From NCBI GenBank assembly GCA_030631505.1, contig DAOVKX010000017.1, positions 1 through 14,912 of the forward strand: 14,912 nucleotides of DNA, in the 5' to 3' direction. The position numbers were made by a program, and so were the translations under genes. Of this stretch, positions 5,941-12,157 are shown piece after piece. Numbering within the stretch: position 1 is the first letter of the stretch; the number at the start of each line of letters is the position of its first letter. Under the pieces are notes generated by a model. That model made no database searches, was not told where the DNA came from, and saw nothing but the letters and a program-made list of their open reading frames with translations. The DNA is from Candidatus Nanohaloarchaea archaeon. Its GTDB lineage: Archaea > EX4484-52 > DAOVKX01.

Positions 5941-6792
5941 ATGGTTAAAGTTGGAGTTTATGGCCACACCGGGCGGTTAGGAATACCTTTGGTTAAACTC
6001 CTAAGTAAACACCAATATGCAGAAATAGTTTATAAGCATAGTAAAAGTGAACCTAGACAAGGGATATTGGAAGACGCAGAATTCATATTTTTAGCTTTAG
6101 ACTCTGGAGTTAGTGAACAATACTTTGACGAGTGGAAGAACAAAAGAGTAATAGACTTAAGTATTGACCATCGGGATAAATGGGTTTATGGTTTCCCTGA
6201 ATTATATAGAGACAAAATAAGAAATGCTGAACTGGTTGCAAACCCGGGTTGCTACCCCACCACCATTATCTCAGGATTATACCCGATTATGGAGTTTGTG
6301 AGCGACATAAGTATAAAAGCTTATTCTGGTGTTTCAGGGAAACCAAACCAGCCAGTAGTCAAAGATAAAGGAATAGAAAAATATGCAACCGGCCGGGAAC
6401 ATCCTCATGTAAAAGAAATTGAGATGTGCTTAGGAAAGCAGATACAATCACTTGACACCCATCTTGTTTACCCATTAGAAACAGGAATTGTTGCAAAAAT
6501 AGATGTGGAAGTAGACACTTTATATGAAAACGCATTCTGCAATGAACCTTTTCTTAAACTCGTTAACTTCAAACCAATAGAAGAAAACTTTCCGTATTTT
6601 AGAGAAAAACTTAGTGATGTCGCAAACACTAATTTCTGTCATATCTCTTATGAGGTAAATAGAAAGTCGATTACAATCATTTCTGCATTAGACAACTTAA
6701 TAAAAGGTGGCTCAGGACAAGCTGTGCAGAATTTCAACATAATGAATGATTTTAACGAGACAGAAGGACTTACCACACTTCCAAATCCCTGA
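5941..6792 (+). CDS. argC: N-acetyl-gamma-glutamyl-phosphate reductase-like protein (ArgC family), short form
   Basis: NADPH-dependent reductase family of arginine (or LysW-linked lysine/ornithine) biosynthesis. The N-terminal Rossmann motif is GVYGHTGRLG (residues 5-14). The catalytic cysteine is C104 in ANPGCYPTT. SGVSGKPNQP and the C-terminal GGSGQAVQN match the family's conserved segments, and HPHVKEIE carries the conserved His region. At 283 residues it is about 50 shorter than typical ArgC; most of the loss is before the catalytic Cys (C104 here versus about 150 in E. coli), like the short 'uncommon' ArgC form. No other arginine gene is in the window, so the substrate is uncertain. The ATG at 5941 fits a leaderless start. 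Its last 23 bases overlap the convergent gene on the minus strand. Confidence 0.88.
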   Translation: MVKVGVYGHTGRLGIPLVKLLSKHQYAEIVYKHSKSEPRQGILEDAEFIFLALDSGVSEQYFDEWKNKRVIDLSIDHRDKWVYGFPELYRDKIRNAELVANPGCYPTTIISGLYPIMEFVSDISIKAYSGVSGKPNQPVVKDKGIEKYATGREHPHVKEIEMCLGKQIQSLDTHLVYPLETGIVAKIDVEVDTLYENAFCNEPFLKLVNFKPIEENFPYFREKLSDVANTNFCHISYEVNRKSITIISALDNLIKGGSGQAVQNFNIMNDFNETEGLTTLPNP

Positions 6793-7012
6793 TTAACTTT
6801 TTCCTGTCTGTTTTTTCCTTTGGAAACTTAGATTCAATCTGTTCAATCCTTTTGCTTAATTCCGCAAGAGCTATCCACAGCTGGGCAATTGCAGGATTAT
6901 CAGAATCTTTATAGTGGTGTTTGTGGTTTGAACTTGTCAGAACTAATTTATCCATATGTTTTCTGGTTTCAGAATCGATGTGTTTTCTCCATTCTTTTTT
7001 GAGAGCAGACAT
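6770..7012 (-). CDS. Hypothetical protein, 80 residues, C-terminal coiled coil
   Basis: Not recognised. The frame is open far upstream to 7315, but the ATG at 7012 is preferred because TATAAAT lies centred 25 bp before it, giving a leaderless mRNA; the upstream part would run under the FKBP gene. The protein begins MSALKKEWRKHIDSETRKHM, contains a His-rich stretch SSNHKHHYKD and ends in a heptad-like helix, ALAELSKRIEQIESKF. No membrane segment or Cys. It is convergent with argC and overlaps its 3' end by 23 bp. The His cluster could bind metal, but nothing shows it. It may be a small regulatory or scaffold protein; function is unknown. Confidence 0.6.
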   Translation of the reverse strand: MSALKKEWRKHIDSETRKHMDKLVLTSSNHKHHYKDSDNPAIAQLWIALAELSKRIEQIESKFPKEKTDRKKLIRDLEVW

Positions 7013-7033
7013 AAGAATCCTTTCTGCAAAAAC

Positions 7034-7040
7034 ATTTATA
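7034..7040 (-). promoter_or_regulatory. TATA box of the 80-residue hypothetical gene
   Basis: TATAAAT on the minus strand, centred 25 bp upstream of the ATG at 7012. It sets the start of that gene. Confidence 0.6.
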
Positions 7041-7095
7041 AGTTTGTAGTGGCAACACACAATAGTTTTAAATATTTTTACCAACGAATAGTAAC

Positions 7096-7102
7096 TATAT
7101 AA
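7096..7102 (+). promoter_or_regulatory. TATA box upstream of the FKBP gene
   Basis: TATATAA in the context ACTATATAACAT, nearly the same as the box at 2645. Transcription would start near 7125, leaving a leader of about 30 nt. A second candidate TTTAAA is at 7121-7126. Confidence 0.45.
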
Positions 7103-7156
7103 CATACTTGCACTAAAAAATTTAAAGGTTGAACATAAAAGACATTTAGTGATGCA

Positions 7157-7837
7157 ATGAAAGACAAAGACCTTGTTGAAATCGAGTATGTTGGCAGAAT
7201 CAAAGAAACAGGAGACATCTTTGATTTGACTAATGAGAAACTTGCAAAGGAAAACAACATTTTCAACCCAAAAGCGCGATACGGCCCAGTCAACCTGATT
7301 ATTGGTGCGGGCCATGTATTGGAGGGGCTTGAAAAAAAAATAAAGGATATGAACATCGGCGAAAAAAAGAAAATAGAACTTCCGCCGGAAAATGCATTTG
7401 GAACCCGTGATGTGCGTTTGCTAAAAACCTTCGGTCTGAACCAGTTCAAAAAACAGGGGATTGCGCCCGTACCAGGACAGTTTTTGAACATGGGAAATAT
7501 GAAAGCAAAGGTTCTCAGTGTAAACGGAGGACGTGTAAGAATTGACTTCAATCACCCTCTGGCTGGAAAAACGCTTGAATACGATATAAAAATCAATAAA
7601 AAAATTACAGGAACGGAAAACCAGATTAAAGCAATCATATCTATTCATTCGGAAATTGACACAAAAAAAATCAGGATAACATTGCAAAATGAAAATGTAA
7701 AAATTATTTTGCCACAGGTCAACATGCTTAATCAGGAAATGAAAAAAAGACTTGCTGATGATGTTGCAAAATATGTTAATGGTGTAAAAAGCGTTGAATT
7801 TTCAGAAACATTCGGTGAGAAAATCAATAGGAAATAG
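7157..7837 (+). CDS. FKBP-type peptidyl-prolyl cis-trans isomerase, SlyD-like long archaeal form
   Basis: Cytosolic folding helper that isomerises X-Pro bonds and usually also acts as a chaperone. 226 residues. The FKBP core is split: KDLVEIEYVGRIKETGDIFD at the start, then GPVNLIIGAGHVLEGLEKKI and IGEKKKIELPPENAFGTRD. The insert-in-flap chaperone domain runs from about residue 85 (LKTFGLNQFKKQG) to 130, and the FKBP fold closes with VRIDFNHPLAGKTLEYDIKI. After residue 150 comes a C-terminal domain found in long archaeal FKBPs (VKIILPQVNMLNQEMKKR onward), with no recognised catalytic motif. There is no signal peptide, so it is cytoplasmic. The ATG at 7157 has a partial GTGAT site very close by. 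ftsZ follows after 48 bp with its own TATA box. Confidence 0.92.
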   Translation: MKDKDLVEIEYVGRIKETGDIFDLTNEKLAKENNIFNPKARYGPVNLIIGAGHVLEGLEKKIKDMNIGEKKKIELPPENAFGTRDVRLLKTFGLNQFKKQGIAPVPGQFLNMGNMKAKVLSVNGGRVRIDFNHPLAGKTLEYDIKINKKITGTENQIKAIISIHSEIDTKKIRITLQNENVKIILPQVNMLNQEMKKRLADDVAKYVNGVKSVEFSETFGEKINRK

Positions 7838-7847
7838 ATATTTAAAA
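7838..7847 (+). promoter_or_regulatory. TATA box of ftsZ
   Basis: ATATTTAAAA immediately after the FKBP stop; transcription would begin near 7869, about 17 nt before the ftsZ ATG and just before its GAGGGGAG ribosome-binding site. Confidence 0.5.
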
Positions 7848-7885
7848 TTTTATAATCAAATCTTATCTTAGAGGGGAGATGGCTT

Positions 7886-9010
7886 ATGGAGAATATTATA
7901 AAAAATGTTGTAAACAACACAGGTTTTGTTGGTTCACCCAAAGGTATTGGTGCGCCTAAAAAAACGCATATTATTGACGATGATTTAAAAAACATGCTAA
8001 AGAAACGCTCTGCAAACATAAAAGTCGTAGGTATTGGCGGAGCCGGAAACAACACCCTTGCTCGATTATCGCAAGTTGGCATAATCGGTGCGGAAACCGT
8101 TGCAATAAATACTGATGCACAGGATCTATTATATACTGATGCTGATAACAAAGTCCTGATTGGCAGGGAAATCACAGGAGGGCTTGGCTCAGGTGCAAAT
8201 CCATCCAAAGGGGAGCAGGCAGCAAAAGAGAGCAAAGAAGAGATTAAAAAAGCGCTTGAGGGGGCAGACATGGTGTTTATAACCTGTGGTCTAGGCGGTG
8301 GCACTGGTACAGGAGCAGGACCTATAGTAGCAGAAGTTGCAAAAAAACTAGATGCTTTAACTGTCGGAATTGTAACACTGCCTTTCCAGATGGAAGGTCT
8401 TGGTCGGCAGGAAAATGCAAAAGAAGGTCTTAAACGGCTGGAACCTATAGTTGATACTTTAATCGTTATACCAAATGACAAATTACTGGAAGTTGTTCCG
8501 GATGTTTCTATTAACACAGCATTCAAAGTTGCTGATGAAATTCTGGTAAATGCAGTAAAAGGTATAGCGGAACTTGTAACAAAACCCGGATTAATAAATC
8601 TTGATTTCGCAGACATTAAAGCTGTGATGAACGAAGGCGGCCTGGCAATGATTGGTATGGGGCAAAGCGACACAGAAAACAGAGCTTATGAATCCATACA
8701 AAAAGCACTGGCAAACCCTCTGCTGGATGTCGATGTCGACGGTGCAAACGGAGCATTAATCAATGTCATCGGGGGCCTGGACCTGACATTAAAAGAAGCG
8801 CAGGAAGTTGTAAACACAGTGTCAACACGGCTCTCTCCTGATGCAAAAATTATCTGGGGAGCTCAGATTGAAAAAGAGCTTGGAGATGCAATACGGTCCC
8901 TGATTATCATAACAGGCGTTAAATCCCCGCAGATATTCGGAACAGAAAAAACATTCAGGTCAGAAGAAATGAAAGAAATCGAGGAAAAGTTGGGCATTGA
9001 GTTTATTTGA
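7886..9010 (+). CDS. ftsZ: Cell-division GTPase FtsZ
   Basis: Tubulin-fold GTPase that polymerises into the division ring. 374 residues. GTP-binding motifs: GIGGAGNNT (GGAGNNT at 51-57), NTDAQDL, the tubulin signature GGGTGTGAG at 137-145, and the catalytic T7 loop NLDFADIK at 238-245 with both acidic residues. The first 35 residues are an archaeal-style N-terminal extension. The C-terminus is short: ITGVKSPQIFG, then a charged helix ending EKLGIEFI, like archaeal FtsZ1 rather than FtsZ2; the family assignment to FtsZ1 is inferred. The ATG at 7886 has GAGGGGAG 7 nt upstream. In many archaea ftsZ lies just before secE-spt5, as here. It has its own promoter, and 271 bp separate it from secE. 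Confidence 0.97.
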   Translation: MENIIKNVVNNTGFVGSPKGIGAPKKTHIIDDDLKNMLKKRSANIKVVGIGGAGNNTLARLSQVGIIGAETVAINTDAQDLLYTDADNKVLIGREITGGLGSGANPSKGEQAAKESKEEIKKALEGADMVFITCGLGGGTGTGAGPIVAEVAKKLDALTVGIVTLPFQMEGLGRQENAKEGLKRLEPIVDTLIVIPNDKLLEVVPDVSINTAFKVADEILVNAVKGIAELVTKPGLINLDFADIKAVMNEGGLAMIGMGQSDTENRAYESIQKALANPLLDVDVDGANGALINVIGGLDLTLKEAQEVVNTVSTRLSPDAKIIWGAQIEKELGDAIRSLIIITGVKSPQIFGTEKTFRSEEMKEIEEKLGIEFI

Positions 9011-9031
9011 ACCTCACAACGCCATGGATAT

Positions 9032-9066
9032 CTTATCATCGCTTTAGATGATTGAATTTCGCATTA
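9032..9066 (+). repeat. Imperfect direct repeat, copy 1 (with hairpin)
   Basis: Starts CTTATCATCGC and includes TGATTGAATTTCGCAT. ATCATC (9035-9040) and GATGAT (9047-9052) form a 6-bp stem with a GCTTTA loop. The block is repeated at 9115-9163 with a longer centre. It follows the ftsZ stop and may be a 3' hairpin of that mRNA. Confidence 0.5.
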
Positions 9067-9071
9067 AATTG

Positions 9072-9090
9072 GAAAGTTATTTAAACTTTC
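9072..9090 (+). promoter_or_regulatory. Promoter of the secE operon: TATA box inside a 19-bp palindrome
   Basis: GAAAGTTATTTAAACTTTC: perfect 7-bp arms around an ATTTA centre, with TATTTAAA as the TATA element. Transcription would start near 9107, about 175 nt upstream of secE. The dyad could be an operator overlapping the TATA box. A second AT-rich candidate is at about 9096-9108. Confidence 0.45.
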
Positions 9091-9106
9091 AGTTTTTAAT
9101 TATTAT

Positions 9107-9281
9107 AAGCTCGACTTATCAGCGCAATAATAGTAGTATGCGTTGATTGAATTTCGAATAAGTTCATTTTTTAATCAAGTGTAAGAGTCATGCTGGCTGA
9201 AAGTCAGCAGACACCTGATTGAACTTGGAGGAAGTTCATCATACTGCTTCGGCAGGAGAGAGCTAATTCTACGGGATACTG
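9107..9281 (+). ncRNA. Structured leader of the secE-spt5-ribosomal protein operon (or adjacent ncRNA)
   Basis: Helices found by hand: TCAGCGCA (9119-9126) with TGCGTTGA (9139-9146); a 12-position stem 9171-9182 with 9211-9222 (one A-C, one G-U); TGCTGGCT (9191-9198) with AGTCAGCA (9202-9209); TGAACTT (9220-9226) with AAGTTCA (9232-9238) around a GGAGG loop; CTGC-TTCG-GCAG (9244-9255), a canonical UUCG tetraloop. GTTCATCA (9234-9241) can instead pair with TGATGAAC (9280-9287), which covers the secE start codon. The last two pairings involving 9234-9238 exclude each other. No tRNA, SRP or RNase P consensus was recognised. Whether it is an mRNA leader or a separate RNA is open. Confidence 0.5.
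9115..9163 (+). repeat. Imperfect direct repeat, copy 2 (start of the secE leader)
   Basis: Starts CTTATCAGCGC and includes TTGATTGAATTTCGAATAA. Flanks agree with copy 1, but the centre is longer and forms a different hairpin; ACTTAT (9114-9119) can also pair with ATAAGT (9158-9163). Confidence 0.5.
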
Positions 9282-9455
9282 ATGAACATTAAACAGGCAA
9301 TCCGGAATTACTGGAGAGTATTGAAAATCACAAAGAGGCCGTCAAAACTTGAATTTACAAGTGCTGCCAAAATAACAGGAATCGGCATATGTATCATAGG
9401 CGGAATCGGCTTTATACTGTATCTTATAGCCGTATATACGGGAATATTAGGTTAA
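9282..9455 (+). CDS. secE: Preprotein translocase subunit SecE (Sec61 gamma)
   Basis: Single-span clamp subunit of the SecYE(beta) membrane channel. 57 residues, normal for archaea. An amphipathic N-terminal helix MNIKQAIRNYWRVLKITKRP is followed by the conserved PSKLEFTSAAKITG and one membrane helix (GIGICIIGGIGFILYLIAVY, about residues 33-52) that ends three residues before the C-terminal glycines. An in-frame stop lies six codons upstream, so ATG at 9282 is the only reasonable start. It has no Shine-Dalgarno at normal distance; the nearest GGAG is about 25 nt away. The start codon can be paired into a stem with 9234-9241. It is the first gene of the operon, and spt5 starts 10 bp after its stop. 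Confidence 0.93.
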   Translation: MNIKQAIRNYWRVLKITKRPSKLEFTSAAKITGIGICIIGGIGFILYLIAVYTGILG

Positions 9456-9465
9456 GGTGTTATGA

Positions 9466-9900
9466 ATGATATTCGTAATAAGAACAACAATCAGAAGAGA
9501 GAAAACCGTGCTTGACTCCCTTGACGGAAAAATCAAAAACAGTAGTTTTGGCATTAAAAGTATTCTAAATCCTGCCGAACTGAAAGGTTATTTGTTTCTG
9601 GAGGGTGAGGAAGAAGAAATTGTCAACGCAACGCAAAGCGTTCCTCATGTAAGGGGCATTATCAAAAAAGCAGTGAACCTGAAAGAACTGGAACAGTACT
9701 TTGTCGAAATGTCAACTGAAATAAAGATATCTGAAGGGGACTTGGTCGAAGTTGTCGGCGGCTCATTCAAGGGAGAGAAGGCAAAGGTCGTAAGAATAAA
9801 AGAACAGAAAAAAGAGGCAAAAATTGAATTGATAGAGGCGGTTGTGCCTATACCAATTACAATTAAATTAGGATTGTTGAAACCGATATCAAAGAAATAG
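9466..9900 (+). CDS. spt5: Transcription elongation factor Spt5 (archaeal NusG homologue)
   Basis: Binds the RNA polymerase clamp, usually with Spt4, and raises processivity. 144 residues, normal for archaea. The NGN domain covers about residues 1-85 (MIFVIRTTIRREKTVLDSL, then IKSILNPAELKGYLFLEGEE and VPHVRGIIKKA). The KOW domain follows at about 88-135, with SEGDLVEVVGGSFKGEKAKV and a strand-rich end. The ATG at 9466 has GGTG 6 nt upstream. An ATG 4 nt earlier is in another frame. The stop is immediately followed by the rpl11 start region, whose GGTG site uses the last base of the spt5 stop codon. secE-spt5-rpl11 is the usual archaeal order. Confidence 0.95.
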   Translation: MIFVIRTTIRREKTVLDSLDGKIKNSSFGIKSILNPAELKGYLFLEGEEEEIVNATQSVPHVRGIIKKAVNLKELEQYFVEMSTEIKISEGDLVEVVGGSFKGEKAKVVRIKEQKKEAKIELIEAVVPIPITIKLGLLKPISKK

Positions 9901-9909
9901 GTGTTTTTG

Positions 9910-10650
9910 TTGAGTGAACAAACTATAGAGGCATTAGTTGAAGGAGGCGCAGCATCAGCAGGACCTCCTTTGGGACCTGCACTAGGCCCAATGGGCGTAA
10001 ACATAGGACAGGTTATCGGTTCAATTAATGAAAAAACAGCAGATTTTAAAGGAATGAAAGTGCCGGTCAAAGTAATTATCGACACAGAAACCAAAACCTT
10101 TGATATTAGAGTTGGCTCACCTTCTGTTTCACAACTGATAAAAAAAGAATTAAAGTTAGAAAAGGGTTCTTCAAAACCAGGCGAAGAATATGTGGCAGAT
10201 ATGAAAATAGAGCAGGCAATAAAAATCGCCAAAATGAAAAAAGAAGCGCTATTCACAAAAGGCATGAAAGAAGCTGTCAAAATCATAGTCGGAACCTGCA
10301 CTTCAATGGGCATACTGGTTGAAGGTAAACATCCAAAAGAGTTAATTGAAGAGATTAACCAAGGCAAATACGCAAAAGAAATCGCTTCTGAAAAAACAGA
10401 ACTTACAGAGGAAGAACTGAAAAAACTAGAGGAAGAGAAAAAAACGCTTGCCGAAGAAATAGAAAAACGAAAAGAAGAACACAAGCAAAAGGCAAAGGAG
10501 ATAATCGGCGCCCTAAAAGGTAAGGATAACTCCGAAATCAAGGCAAGACTAAAAGATGAAAAAATACCAGAAGAAATTATAAAAGAATTATTGCCAAGCG
10601 AGGGTGAAGCTGTCACTCCCGAGGAAAAAACCGAAGAAAAACAAAAATAA
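9910..10650 (+). CDS. rpl11: Ribosomal protein uL11 with C-terminal extension
   Basis: Base of the GTPase-associated stalk; binds 23S helices 43-44. The N-terminal domain has EALVEGGAASAGPPLGPALG and GPMGVNIGQVI, the hallmark of uL11. The RNA-binding C-terminal domain continues to about residue 155 (MKEAVKIIVGTCTSMGI and VEGKHPKELIEEI). Archaeal uL11 usually stops at about 160 residues; this protein has 246. The extra 85 residues are a Glu/Lys-rich predicted coiled coil, a region like IIGALKGKDNSEIKARLKDE, and an acidic end. The start is placed at TTG 9910, 6 nt after GGTG, the same spacing as spt5; GTG at 9901 would fall inside that site. There is no frameshift and no internal start; the extension is continuous with the domain. 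Confidence 0.95.
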   Translation: MSEQTIEALVEGGAASAGPPLGPALGPMGVNIGQVIGSINEKTADFKGMKVPVKVIIDTETKTFDIRVGSPSVSQLIKKELKLEKGSSKPGEEYVADMKIEQAIKIAKMKKEALFTKGMKEAVKIIVGTCTSMGILVEGKHPKELIEEINQGKYAKEIASEKTELTEEELKKLEEEKKTLAEEIEKRKEEHKQKAKEIIGALKGKDNSEIKARLKDEKIPEEIIKELLPSEGEAVTPEEKTEEKQK

Positions 10651-10660
10651 GTGGTTTTCT

Positions 10661-11290
10661 ATGTCTGACATAACTAAAGCTATAAAAGAAGCAAGAGAAA
10701 AATCAAAAAAGAGAAATTTCATGCAAAGTGTAGATTTAATAGTAACCTTAAAAAACATTGATTTAAAAAAACCGGAAAACACATTCGTTGAAGAAATAGA
10801 GCTGCCTAATGGCAGAGGTAAAAAAGCAAAGGTCGGGATAATAGGCAATGAATTAAGCTTGAAATCAAAGAACGACGCTGACTTTACAATAAATGAGGCA
10901 AAATTAAAAGAATTGAAAAAAGATAATAAAAAAGTTAAAAAAATTGTGAATTCCTGCGATTTTTTCATAGCTGAGCCTGCTCTGATGATGCAGATTGGTA
11001 AAACTCTGGGCAGGGTTCTGGGCCCAAGAGGCAAAATGCCAAAACCAGTTCCGCCTCAGGCAAACTCAAAACAGATAATAGAAAAATTAAATAAAACCAT
11101 AAGAGTAAAGCTCAAAGAAACGCCGGTCATACAGTGCATCGTCGGCAATGAAAAGCTTAGTGATGAACAAATAGAGGAAAACATAAAACTAATCCTGAAT
11201 CAGGTAACGAAAAAACTATCAAAAGGGGAGCAGAACATCAAAACAGTTCAGGTAAAACTGACTATGGGCGCTCCAATCAAAATCCGGTGA
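10661..11290 (+). CDS. rpl1: Ribosomal protein uL1
   Basis: Forms the L1 stalk at the E site and, in methanogenic archaea, also represses its own operon. 209 residues, typical. It begins MSDITKAIKEAREKSKKRNF and contains the family's VDLIVTLKNIDLKKPEN, FFIAEPALMMQIGKTLGRVL followed by GPRGKMPKP, and a C-terminal VQVKLTMGAPIKIR. An upstream extension to 10604 is open but overlaps uL11 and is unlike the family; the ATG at 10661 has GTGG 6 nt upstream. The stop is 4 bp before rpl10, so the two are probably coupled. The stretch matching the Methanococcus L1 autoregulatory site is AT-rich here and shows no comparable hairpin. Confidence 0.96.
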   Translation: MSDITKAIKEAREKSKKRNFMQSVDLIVTLKNIDLKKPENTFVEEIELPNGRGKKAKVGIIGNELSLKSKNDADFTINEAKLKELKKDNKKVKKIVNSCDFFIAEPALMMQIGKTLGRVLGPRGKMPKPVPPQANSKQIIEKLNKTIRVKLKETPVIQCIVGNEKLSDEQIEENIKLILNQVTKKLSKGEQNIKTVQVKLTMGAPIKIR

Positions 11291-11294
11291 GATT

Positions 11295-12140
11295 ATGGTT
11301 CATGAAAGAAAGAAAAAAGAGGTTGAAATCTTAAAGACTATGATTGGAGAATTCAAAGTAATCGGATTAATAGACATGTTCAATCTCCCGGCGTCCCAGC
11401 TAAGAGACCTTAAAAAATCGCTGGGGGAAACTGCTGTAATCCGAGTGAGTAAAAAACGCCTGATAAACCGGGCAATAAAAGCTTCAGAAAAGAAAAATCT
11501 GGAAGAACTGACAAAAACAAACGCAGTGCAGCCGGCATTTATATTCAGTAATGAAAACCCATTCAAACTATACCAAATAGCAGAGAAAAACAAAGCTCCA
11601 ACACATGTAAAAGCAGGAGATACAACCCCAAAAGACATTATAGTACCTAAAGGCAACACAAACTTTGCCCCAGGACCAATTCTGGGAGAACTCCAGAAAG
11701 TAGGAATAAAAACACAAATCTCAGGAGAAACCATAGAGGTAACTACAGACTCCCAAGTCGCTGAAGAAGGTGATACAATAAGTCCTGATTTAGCCAGTGT
11801 TTTATCGCGATTGGATATAAAGCCAATTGAAATTGGTTTAAACATACTAAAAGTATGGGAAAATGGAACTGTATTTGATAAAAACGTGCTGGCAATTGAC
11901 ACAGAGGAATATATATCAAATATTCAGACTGCGTTCAGAAACGCATTTAACCTGTCGGTAAACACAGGATACCTGACCAAAGAGACTGTTGAATTTATAA
12001 TAATCAAGGCCCATAATAACGCCCTTAATCTGGCGGTGAAAACAGAAATATTAAACAAAGAAACTATTAATCCGCTTGTCCAAAAGGCATATGCGCAGGC
12101 AAAGTGCCTGGAATCAAAATTGCCTGAGGAAATTAAATAA
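11295..12140 (+). CDS. rpl10: Ribosomal protein uL10 (P0), without the acidic tail
   Basis: Stalk anchor that joins uL11/23S rRNA to L12 dimers. 281 residues. The rRNA-binding N-terminal domain includes VIGLIDMFNLPASQLRDLKK and VIRVSKKRLINRAI. The insertion domain follows (GDTTPKDIIVPKGNTNFAPG, then PILGELQKVGIKTQI). The C-terminal helical spine for L12 dimers carries repeats of the form AFNLSVNTGYLTKETV and ALNLAVKTEILNKETI, so about three binding segments. Archaeal P0 normally has 40-60 further residues, acidic and ending in the GLFG-like factor-binding peptide; this one ends ESKLPEEIK. The stop codon is followed by a good GGAGG site for rpl12, so the end looks genuine. GGTGA lies 5 nt before the ATG. 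Confidence 0.95.
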   Translation: MVHERKKKEVEILKTMIGEFKVIGLIDMFNLPASQLRDLKKSLGETAVIRVSKKRLINRAIKASEKKNLEELTKTNAVQPAFIFSNENPFKLYQIAEKNKAPTHVKAGDTTPKDIIVPKGNTNFAPGPILGELQKVGIKTQISGETIEVTTDSQVAEEGDTISPDLASVLSRLDIKPIEIGLNILKVWENGTVFDKNVLAIDTEEYISNIQTAFRNAFNLSVNTGYLTKETVEFIIIKAHNNALNLAVKTEILNKETINPLVQKAYAQAKCLESKLPEEIK

Positions 12141-12157
12141 TTACGGAGGATGATAAA

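Noticed and set aside
7143..7160. Possible fourth copy of the 56-bp repeat at the FKBP start
   Set aside because: Only about 13 of 17 bases agree, in AT-rich sequence, and in the opposite orientation to the gene; could be chance.
7013..7315. Upstream extension of the 80-residue minus-strand gene
   Set aside because: Would run under the FKBP gene, and the TATA box at 7034-7040 fits a start at 7012.
7732..8673. 313-codon minus-strand frame opposite ftsZ
   Set aside because: Antisense shadow of ftsZ, low complexity, no ribosome-binding site or family match.
9181..9290. RNase P RNA, SRP RNA, tRNA, C/D or H/ACA identity for the structured secE leader
   Set aside because: GGAGGAAGTTC recalls the RNase P CR-I motif and minus-strand ATGATGA recalls a C box, but the rest of each consensus is missing and spacing is wrong.
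9645..10616. Long open frame (323 codons) on the minus strand opposite spt5 and rpl11
   Set aside because: Ser/Phe-rich composition is what the complement of Lys/Glu-rich coding gives; uL11 and Spt5 on the other strand are certain.
10670..10725. Methanococcus-type uL1 autoregulatory hairpin early in rpl1
   Set aside because: The equivalent codons are A-rich and cannot form a comparable stem with the asymmetric loop.
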